Shown piece by piece: positions 48,190-57,924 of a DNA stretch of 64,000 nt. Position 1 is the first letter of the stretch. Each line of letters opens with the position of its first letter. The position numbers were made by a program, and so were the translations under genes. The notes beneath the pieces were generated by a model. That model searched no databases and was not told where the DNA came from. It worked only from the letters and a program-made list of their open reading frames with translations. The stretch is taken from the NCBI GenBank assembly GCA_021464525.1, contig JADRCO010000035.1, positions 1 through 64,000 of the forward strand, read 5' to 3'. This stretch comes from Rhizophagus sp. LPA8_4_AMF (taxonomy: Eukaryota; Glomeromycota; Glomeromycetes; Glomerales; Glomeraceae).

Positions 48190-48290
48190 TCATTTGGTAA
48201 CGAATAATTTTGACAATCTTTACAAATTCTTTTCGTTCCTTTGTTGTTTTGAATTTTTTGTTTATCAAAATTTTAATTAATAAAACCTAT
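48190..48290 (-). pseudogene. Kinase-family N-terminal remnant
   Basis: The minus strand reads NFDKQKIQNNKGTKRICKDC then QNYSLPNEKYK. It matches the segment before the Cys cluster of the intact kinases (YYKIFLNNGTKRNCENC; YHKILSNEGTKRICENC). Only this block is recognisable; the rest of exon 1 is gone. Confidence 0.6.
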
Positions 48291-49172
48291 TTGATGCTAA
48301 ATTTTCATTTTCTATATGGCATTTAATAAAAAAAACTTCGTTAAAATAAACGAAATTTTTTAATTCACAGATTTTATTATTAATTTTTGGGGAAGTAAAT
48401 TTTCTTGGTCAGTTAATAATTGTTTTTATACTGTATTTGACGATAAACTTGCCCAAAGCGTTCTGGAACAAATAATACAGTAATATATTTTTAATATTTA
48501 TTTAACAGCTTTTGAAGTTTTTGTGTCAGGAGCAAATTACTATTTTAAAAAATTCAGCTTTCCGGACGCCGAATTTAATAACCAACCATCTTAACCCCGA
48601 TACAAATAAAAATGTATAATCAATGTTAATGTAATATATTATACACTAGTACTTGAAACTTGAAAACGTTGCATAAAAGTCCTATTTCATCAGTATTTCA
48701 TCTAAACAATTGATATGACGTGTCGTTAAATTGTTTCGCTAATTTTTTTTCACGTGATATTTATTTAACGGACGACAATTTTCCGAAAAAAAAACAGAAA
48801 AAGTATTAACTTATCAAATTTTCTTCACTCTCAAAATTTTTTCTACTTTTTTCGAGTAATTGGATTAAAAAAGCCCTATTTTCAATCAGAAAAAAGTGAA
48901 CTTAAAAAAAGAAATAAATTAGTTTTATTTTGACAACTATACTTAAACGTGGTATAGTGACGATATTGGAAAAAAATTAAATAAAAAGGGTTATAAACCT
49001 TTGACGATTAGATTCACTTTATTTAAAAACGTTGAAAAATTTTGTAAAAAAAGTAAAAATAAAAAGAAATAAGTAAAATAATACATACTAAAACTTAATT
49101 GGCTAATGCCGCAAAAAGTGATACCATTAAAGACACTAAAAAAAGGATATCTACAGTATATATACTTAATTT

Positions 49173-49580
49173 TTAATTTCTAATACGTATTTGCTTAAAT
49201 ATTTCTTCAAATGACATTCAAGATACTCTTTTTGACCGAAAGTCAACACTAAATTTTCTTGTTCCATGTTTTATTGAAATTCAATTCCGAGAAAATTTTT
49301 ACTCAAACAATTATTAATCACGAGAGGTGAAACCTTTCCACATGATACTTGATAGAGTCGGTTATCATATTGTTGCTGATAATAGAAAATACATTCATTT
49401 TCATCAGATTGAATGTTACTTTCTTTTAATAATTTATTTATTAAGTACTCAACAGTGTCGTTTAAGATTTCCTTACAAATAACATGATAATGATAAAAAT
49501 CATTTGCGAAAGAAAAAGATGGTAGGATGGGTGGAAATAAGAGTTGGTTGAGAGTTAGAAATTTGAACTTGCAAATTCAT
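49173..49580 (-). pseudogene. Decayed duplicate of the 43.6 kb orphan gene
   Basis: The minus strand aligns with 43584-44012 from start codon to stop codon, with the same order of landmarks (QYDNRLYQVSC, ECIFYYQQQ, KKYLSKYVLEIKN-like end). It carries indels and an in-frame TAA where the intact copy has a Gln codon next to NMEQENLVL. Flanking DNA on both sides (about 48700-49130 and 49590-49800) also matches the flanks of the intact copy, so the duplication was segmental. Confidence 0.75.
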
Positions 49581-49804
49581 ATTTCGGTAACTGATAATAA
49601 ATTGTGACTTTGTCTCTGACTTGTGAGGAATATAAAAAAACAATTTTAAATAAAAAAAATAAATATGATAATTTGGAGCGGCCGCAGCAAAATTTCTTGC
49701 AAGCGAAAAAAAATTTTTTTTTTGAATGATTTATATTAGAAATCCTGTATGCAAATCATGCAATCATGCAGTTAAGCCAATTGTTAAACAGGTAATTGAG
49801 TATT

Positions 49805-50645
49805 AAGTTTATGGCAATGACGGCTCCGACGTGAAATATCACGTGACAAACTATAACGTGATTGTGAAAAGCAACGTTGGACCTCCAAGAAAGAAAAGAG
49901 GGAGCATCTCCAAACAGCTAATAAGGATATTCCTGATTGTCATAGTGTTTACACAGACAGCTCGCCTTCCAATAATAATACGGCATGTAACAATCAAAAT
50001 GGCCGTCAAGAAACAAGGCATAGTTGATATATTTTACATTTTAAATAGATATAATAATCATGCTGTGTATTATCGCATTTCGGTTACATATTGAACCATT
50101 TCAACAGCATCATCTTTATTATCCACAATATCTATTCCATTTGAGTAATGAAAATAGAAGGAAATCCTGTTAATGACGTAATATTTAGTAGGCTATTACA
50201 TAATCCTTATAATGTCAATTATTTTTTTAGCAAAAAGATGTCATCAGAAACACAATGTTAACGCATTAATCCTAATGAAACGTACCGTCTCTTATTATTG
50301 GAAAGATGCAAGATAGAAACAAGATGCGGAATGAAACCCCATCATAACTTTTTATTATTAAAGTTTTACTACTTAAACCTTTTTATAAATTATATATTTG
50401 CAATTACACTTGCTAAGGTTATATGCCTCTTTCTTTAGCAAGTTTTCTTCGAAATACGACAAACCCTCAGAAAATCGGTCAAATCGTTTAGCTTTTTACT
50501 AAGATAATCCCAAATACAATAAGATTTATCTTTATATGTATAAGTTGTATATTGCGTATTGGATGAGTCTACAAGCAATAAAAAAGATCACAAGCGCATC
50601 TTATTTAAAAGTTTCTTGAAAAATCTTTTTGTATTTTTGGGATTA
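49805..50645. other. Intergenic with a small coding-like patch
   Basis: At 49830-50030 a GC-richer stretch has two plausible frames: VGPPRKKRGSISKQ, then in the shifted frame TANKDIPDCHSVYTDSSPSN followed by NGRQETRHS. This suggests a frameshifted old exon with a basic nuclear-localisation-like motif. Nothing else is recognised. Confidence 0.3.
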
Positions 50646-51270
50646 TTAACGAAAAAGCTCACAGATAACGAAACAAGCCGTTATAAGATGGCTTTTTGAT
50701 ATTTGTTCCCATGGCACTCCATCAAATTCTGCTGAACTTATAATATTACCTATTGAAAGATTCCAATTAAAATCTTTTACGTTAAATTGTTCAGCTATTT
50801 TCTGGAGACATTCCGTATAGTCGAAGTTATCATGTAAAAAAATATTGAGTCTTGGAACGACATTCATGATTGAATAAGTCTGGAGAATCGCGGCTAATTC
50901 TCTCCTGGTCCAGACCCAAAACAAAACACATTTAATTGTTGTTGTGTTAGTGCAATAAGGTTTGATAAAAAGTTAATAGGCTTAATATTAAATATATTTA
51001 AGTAACAAAGCGTTCTAATGGGCGAGTAACTCACCGTATACGCATTTCCTAAATTCCCGCTTTCGAAAATTTTTCTATAATTTTGCCCTTTAAAGAGATT
51101 TCTGTTTTCTATTAATTTTTGCCTATATAAGGGATCTTTCATAGTATCTTCAAGCGCGTTTGAAAAAATAGAAATAACTCGCCCAGCCTGGTTTGCCTTC
51201 GTCTTTAAATTAAAGTATAATAAAATAGAATTAGCAACGCTGGTTAAGTCAAACTTGATGACCTACTAAC
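50646..51270 (-). pseudogene. SAM-dependent methyltransferase-like pseudogene (possibly BMT6/Methyltransf_34 type)
   Basis: After a TTAGTAG acceptor near 51270 the minus strand is open through KTKANQAGRVISIFSNALED, then YRQKLIENRNLFKGQNYRKI and SYSPIRTLCYLNIFNIKPIN, to LNVFCFGSGPG, a class I SAM-binding motif I. Directly after this the frame changes by one base, and the protein-like sequence continues as ELAAILQTYSIMNVVPRLNI ... SKSHLITACFVICELFR, where it stops. GxGPGxELAAI followed by a late LITAxFVxxELF recalls the 25S rRNA uridine methyltransferase family of fungi (BMT5/6), where more residues usually follow ELF. With a frameshift in motif I and a missing C-terminus the copy is probably dead. 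The family call is from memory of motifs. Confidence 0.45.
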
Positions 51271-51438
51271 TGATGAATCCGAAAAATACCATTTATCATT
51301 TAAAAAAAATGATAATTTTATTTAAAAATGACGATTTTACTAAAAAGGTGATTTATTTATTAAAATTTAAATAGATGATCTTTAATAAAAAAAATCAATT
51401 TTTTATTTATTAAGACTAAAGTTTTTGTCTGGTTACTT

Positions 51439-51840
51439 TATCGCGGTTTTCAAAAATATGTGAACCCATGTATTGTGATACAAATAAAGTTGATGAAACT
51501 CGTGATTTTTGTGATACATTTTGTCTACCTTTCATCTATTTTTTGATTAAGGGGTAATTTTTGCGAACTTTTTTTTGACTATGAAATTTCATAACCTAAT
51601 CTTACTAATTAAACAAAAAAAATGGCTTGCTTCATATAGATAAGTATGTGAACTTTTCCAATACTTTTTTTTACACAAAACTGAATTTTGGTGAATTTAG
51701 TGATTTTTTTGATTTTTTTGATTTTTTTTAATCACGTAAACAAAAAAACTCGTGATCTGATTGGATACACGCATGATTCAGCTGACTGATTTATATACAT
51801 CACATTTCACATGGTTCACATATTTTTGAAAACCGCGATA
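51439..51840. mobile_element. Non-autonomous DNA transposon with about 30-bp inverted ends
   Basis: The left end TCGCGGTTTTCAAAAATATG (51441-51460, continuing TGAACCCATGT) is matched by its reverse complement at the right end (51807-51838), flanked by TA on both sides. The interior is AT-rich and non-coding. The TA target duplication suggests a Tc1/mariner relative. It sits at the 3' end of the gene at 51778-52607. Confidence 0.8.
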
Positions 51841-52607
51841 ATAGGTGGACTTTTTAATTTTTTGGACGGATTGTTCGGATATATCGGACTCATTTGAATC
51901 ACACTTCAGTTGTTTTTGCTTACGTGATGATCTCGCACTCATTTTCCTCTTTTTTGGTGAAGTGGGAAGAGGATCATCTGTGCTTATACTTTGCTTTTCC
52001 AAAGCTTTTCGTTTGGCCAATTTGTTACTGACGCTTTGGGTATCATACTGAAAAAAGAGATCAGATGAGAAACCTTTCTACTTAAGTGAAACCTAAATGT
52101 ACGGTAAATAGACGACAAAACACTACACTAGCTTTTTGTGTGTATAAAGGAAAATACATAGCCGGCTCTCATGCGTGTATCCAGCAGACCTTTATCAAAG
52201 AACTTGTGCTGTGAATTACATCTATTTCATGCAGGACCGCAGTCTCCCCCTCGACGGGGACGATACGCGTCAAGGGGTACAAGAATTTGGTAAAAACTTG
52301 TAGAAACATTGATCCACCTTCGTCGGGGACGATACGCGACAAAGGCTGCATGGAACATTTGGAACACTCATAGAACATTAATGCTTTGACCAACCTTCTT
52401 ATCTTCAAGTAATTTTCTGATACGTTCATGTGCTTCCTGTGAATATTTAGGATCTCGCTTCATTTTATGCAACACGCCATAAAATGCATTATTCATATTA
52501 CGCTCATCAGCACCAATGTCATTAAAAATGACACAGGAAGCAAAATTTTCAAATGACCAAAATTCGCATGGTAAGAGATCAAAGTATTTAGTCGCGATAG
52601 AAAACAT
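51778..52607 (-). CDS. Putative nuclear protein whose C-terminus is transposon-derived
   Basis: Exon 1 (52395-52607) reads MFSIATKYFDLLPCEFWSFE, then NDIGADERNMNNAFYGVLHK and EAHERIRKLLEDKK. Exon 2 (51778-52047) starts after TTTTTTCAG with YDTQSVSNKLAKRKALEKQS, then PTSPKKRKMSARSSRKQKQ, a nuclear-localisation-type stretch, giving 160 residues in phase 0. The donor (AAG before GTTGGT) is weak, so the 347-nt intron is uncertain. The last 18 or so residues (RGFQKYVNHVKCDVYKSVS) are encoded by the inverted end of the 51439-51840 transposon. The intron carries a duplicated GTCGGGGACGATACGCG motif. Family and function are unknown. Confidence 0.5.
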
Positions 52608-54202
52608 GGTGATGTTTTAGATATTTTTTTTTAATATTTTTAAAATTCTTTAGTTTCTTAACGAGTATAGGAAAACTAAGACTTTAAATATAAAAAAAAG
52701 GACGGATGGACTTACAAAGTTCTCATCAGTAAACAATAACTGAATTATCTGAGTTCTAGTTCCAGAAACCTAATTAATGAAAAAATATCTCTATAATATG
52801 TTAGTCCGAACAAGAATACTGTACTATACATCTGAAAGAAAACTCGAATTTATTAACTCCGAAAGGGAATAAATATATGTTATACCCAGGAGCGTGTGAC
52901 TTATGATCACTATTATTATCACGTATACAATCATTATTTATACTTTTTTTAAACTTTGTAATAATATTAAAGTATTATATATATAATAAAGGATAGATAA
53001 TTTGAGAAGTTAAGCTTATGAGCTCGCGAAAAATTAAGCTTAAGTCTGACTCCGAAATCAAGTTGCATACGCGGAGTATATAATAATAGTCTATAGAAAG
53101 TTTATTACCATGAAAAAAACAGTCTAAAAATATCCCGGGAAAAAAATGGTTACATGTTTCATTAGGGAAATTACGATGTTCATTATCATAAATCACTTAG
53201 TGCGACGGAGTATAAAATATAATAATTTTTTAATATATCTATTAATCTGATTTCTTTTCGGGGATATAGAATTTTGATGTTATTTTTCCTGTCAGTCTAT
53301 TATCTGATTTTAAAGTACAGCAGTATAAAATTAACTGTGACAGAAGTCTGATGATTACAATAAATCTACAATATCAATTAAACAGTACATCTTAGACATT
53401 ATATATGTATTCAAAGAAGAGTTAATGTGTTATCGAGCCTTTGTTTAAGTGTTTCATTAGCAAGAATGATTCGTAAATTGTTTTAATGATCATAACGGAA
53501 TTGTTATATTAATTGCAATACATATCATAAGATTTTAATATTTCAAGATAAAATATTAAATTTGAAATTATAATGTTATATACAAGAAGCCGAAAAGCAG
53601 CTAATCTCTATACCTAAAAAATAGTATATGGCAAAAGCGGACACAGAACTATTAAAAGAAATATGAAAAGAATTGAAAATAATTCACAAAACTTCTATGC
53701 TCTCAAACAGTCAAACTTGTCTTTAAAGTATAAAATTTGGACAAATAGGCATTATACAATATACACTGAAAATCACTATGTTTCTTGATTTGAAAATTTT
53801 AATGTTTAATTACGACATAACATATAACCAAAACTATATTTGCAATATGGCGTTTTCATCGTACGAGATTCGTTTACTTAGTGTAATTTGCCATTCAAAT
53901 TATTGATTTGAAGTATTAGATGCCATGAAATGGTTTATTAAAAAACAATGCAACTAATTATGTAATTTAAATATGTAATTATTTATTGATTTATCTATAT
54001 AAATATATATATATATTTTTTATTAAATTTAATTATTTACCTAATAAAGAGAATAAACTTTTGTTTAAATAAATAAAATGGGAATAATTTACATCTGTAT
54101 TTTACAAAAACTATATTGTACAAGTTTGCATATAATAAATCAGAACAATACAGCAAGCCAAATCGGAGCCGCATCGTCTATATGGATTTTGTAAAAAAGA
54201 AA
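52608..54202. other. AT-rich intergenic sequence
   Basis: The frame at 52975-53196 has no recognisable content. A short TA run lies near 54001-54016. No gene is supported. Confidence 0.45.
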
Positions 54203-55918
54203 TTAAATGTTATTTACAGTATACTTAATATCTGGAAGACTAAGATCATTTTGTAAACTATAATAGGCTTTTAAAATAAAGTAAAAAAAAAAAGGTTTCA
54301 TCAATTTTATAATTATTATTAATAATTAAAGACAAGTATTAATAAGATTTACCTTCTTGTTCTTCTGTTTTAATTGAAAAAAAAGAAGAATGCATAAATT
54401 AATTAAAGAAACTTCAAAAATATTATTTGAACATGCAATAAATAATTACCTTTAGTAGCATTTCTTGGTTCAGATAAATCTTTAAAACTATGTATTTTAC
54501 TAAGGTTCCTGATCGATGAATTAATAGAACCGGAACTACTAGGACTTGTATTAAGATCTAATTGTGAATTATAATTATTTGTGGTGTATTCATTATCTTC
54601 ATTTTGATTATACGATTTTAATATTTGATAAATTTCATGACTAAGACTATTAATATCAGGCCTTTTTGCTGGGTCAGCATCCCAACATCGTTCCATTAAT
54701 ATTTTGTATTCCAAAGGAATTCTTGGAAATATTTTTGGCCTCATCCCATTTATTATATTCATTGCAAGATAATAATCATGATCAATATTAGCAAAAGGTG
54801 GTTGACCAGATGAAATTTCCCACATGAGCATACCAATACTGTAAATATCAGATGCAAAAGTGGTCTTTTTCTTAATAATAACTTCAGGTGCTATAAAAGG
54901 AAGATTTCCATATATACTATTTAATGGTTTATCGGCTGGCCCACAAAACCCAAAATCACTGATAGTCCAAAAATTAATATTTTGATAACATAATATATTT
55001 CCGGAATGTAAATCTCTATGAATTGCATTCTCGCTATGAATAACACTAAGTGCATTGACTATATCATTAATAATTTTAAATCTTCCTTTCCACGTTAGTT
55101 TACTATGATTTAGTTGTAAATATTTTCTTAAATCCATATCCATTAAATATACTACGAGCATATAACTTTTATTAATTGGATCTTGTGTTAGACCAAAACA
55201 TCCTACTATTTCATTCCACTTATTACTTACAGCTAAATGAGATTTGGCCTATAAAGGGAATAATTATTATTTAGCGTTATAAATAGATTTTCGTTAGATA
55301 TTGTACTTGTATACATACCTCTTCAAACCAGCTCCTATTAGCGCTTTCAATACTTTCCAATCTTTTAAGTATTACCTTGTGACTTCCTTTTCTTACTAAT
55401 TGTTTTTCTTTAGGATTCCATTCATCATATCCTCCATTAATCCAATCCGCTGTATAAATTTCAGAGCAACCGCCTTTAGTTAAATATTTAATATCCCGTA
55501 AATTATTATATGGGATCCATTCTACAATTTTATCAGGTCTAAGTGTTTCCATTTGACATTTTTTTATTAAATTATCAATATTATCATTTCCAGATTTCCA
55601 ATTTGAAAAATTTGCCTTTAAAAAATTTCGAATACAAAGTTCACAATATAATGTAGCTAGACATTTTTCTTTACAATTTTCACAAATTCTTCTAATTCCT
55701 TCACTATTAAGAACTTTATCATGATCATAACTTTTATTTAATAATTTTATTGCTTCTAAAATCTCAATTTTTGTAAGATATTCATCGGCAAGAATGATTT
55801 TTTTTCTAAATTCGAATATTTTATGTATATCATCATGAATATCAAAATCCGTTAATGTTGATGCTTTATTAATCGCTGCAGTTATTAATTCACATCGCAT
55901 AATTTGAATATTTCGCAT
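54203..55918 (-). CDS. TKL-type protein kinase with N-terminal Cys cluster (kinase 3)
   Basis: Four exons: 55319-55918, 54450-55248, 54353-54364 (12 nt) and 54203-54267; 491 residues, all GT-AG. The Cys cluster CENCKEKCLATLYCELC and the segment FSNWKSGNDNIDNLIKKCQM match kinases 1 and 2. The kinase domain has VILKRL (Lys), HRDLHSGN, DFG, FIAPEV and ASDIYSIG, so all key catalytic residues are present; the glycine loop is GGCSEI. The tail is short: EEQE, then AYYSLQNDLSLPDIKYTVNN to the stop. The start is the first in-frame Met (MRNIQIMRCEL); the Met six codons later aligns equally well with the paralogues. Of the three copies it has the most canonical catalytic site. Substrate and pathway are unknown. 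Confidence 0.87.
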
Positions 55919-57924
55919 TTATTATTATCTTTTTTTTTTTTTAAAAAAAAAAAAAAAAAGGAATCAAATTGCGAAATAATAATAGTTAAAAATTATGAAA
56001 TTAGAGGAATTCATTTTTTTATATCTATTTTATTTATGGGAAAGATGTACACAACAATTTGTGTTACGAAAGTTTATTCACGAAAATAGCAATATTACAA
56101 AGAATGGAATAATTATATAGAAAGTTCTTTCATTTAAAAAAGAAAAATCAGATTATTCTTAAATTTTCTTCATTATTTGATTGAAGTTTTTCCTTGTTTA
56201 GTTTATATATTCCTTTTCAGTTATAGGAGGTTAATTTTCGGACCGTTAAACTGTTTGTTTGACGTTCTTATAAGTAAATTGTTATGTTATACGTTTATTA
56301 ACGATGTACAGAAAAAATAACTATATCTATATCTATATTTTTTTCCATTTTTCGATCGCTCAAAAAGATTCTCACGACAGAATAATTAAAAAGAAAAAAA
56401 ATTAAAAATAAAATGAAAATGGTTCATTGATGAAAGAAATTATTTTTAGTAAATAATTCTTTATAATTCATAAATTAGAAAATGTGAGAAAACTGCAATT
56501 TACTAAATTAGAACTTATTCGTAGTAAACAAAGTTAATAAACGGATTTATTGGCGACGCAGCAAATTTCTTAGTGCCGCAGCAAATATTCTTAAACGAGA
56601 ATATGCATATTTTTTTGCGTTAATGATATTATTCTTTTTATATATATAAATGAAATATACGAACATAGTACATCTTTTTTCGTATTTATCGTATATTTAA
56701 AAACTCAAATTTCTCTAAATTATTTGTCAGTCAACCTACTTGGTATATTTTCGTAAGAATTGGATAAAAAAACTTTCCAAAAATCGGTTTATCCCACTCC
56801 AAAATTTTTATTTATTTATTTTAAAAATAAAAAAGAACAGAAAGTGATTTATAATTTAAGAAAGAGATAATTTCAAAATTTCAACGAAATTCTTTTTCAG
56901 AAAAAAAAAAATTATAGAACTCGAATATTCTAATACATAAAATATTCGAAATTCTAAAAATCAAGTAGTATTTTTTACTTGAATTTAATTTTTTTTCTTT
57001 TTTTTTCGGACGAATCGGACGAATATCACATTATATCACATTAACCAAATAAATATTCTTAGGACATAATGAACCTTATTTTGGGATGAAAATAAAGAAT
57101 AACAAATTCGGAAAAATGTCAAAATTAAATTAGGATAACAAGACATCTTAATGAGAAGGCGCGAGGTGTATTATTAGTAAATAACTTGTACCGACGAAAT
57201 AAAACCATCGCCAAGCATTTATCTATACTGGGATAAAGAAGTTAGTAATATTAGCCAAAGGACAGTTGATCATTAAAAACCCACATATATCATGTAATTT
57301 GATGCAAATACACATGTATTTTAACAATGTCACAAAATCACAATTAAATACATAAATGGAAATCATAATTAAAATTACACAAGTTAATGCTGAAATGATG
57401 TAACTAAAGATTACTCCGTGGCTGTACGGATTATATCAATATCCTATGTAAAAAAGTTACACAATTTCAGAATAATTTTCCCCTTTTATGAATCCGTTAT
57501 TATACGTGATACAACTAACTGTACGGAGACTTATTATAAAACTGAGGAAAAGATACAAGCTTTAAAACTTTTTTAAAATGCCCGTTGAATATTTATTTAC
57601 TTGCCGTCGCACATATCCACATGAGAGTATTTGGCATAATTCATAATTTGATCATTGTATATATATGAGCAAATAATTAATAATTATGCATATATGTTAC
57701 ACAAACTACTAGCAGGAAACTTTCTTCCTTGTTACATTTCTTGAGTCAGGTCAGTTGATCAGCACCTAATCGGAGGAATAATCGGAGAATGTTGTTCGGA
57801 GTTATTTGTAACGTTGACCAAAGGTTTAAATGATGTATAAATACAACTGTAAAAACCTTATTCCTTCGAAAAAATTTTTTGAAATTATTAAATTAAGAAA
57901 TTTTTTTTTGAAAAGGAAGCATTC
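55919..57924. other. Divergent intergenic region between kinase 3 and the Ste23-type gene
   Basis: It should contain both promoters. An A/T homopolymer block lies just upstream of the kinase start (55927-55960). At 57735-57760 the minus strand (CTGACTCAAGAAATGTAACA) resembles the LPEPRNATK end of the kinase catalytic exon and may be a last trace of another copy. No gene is seen. Confidence 0.45.
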
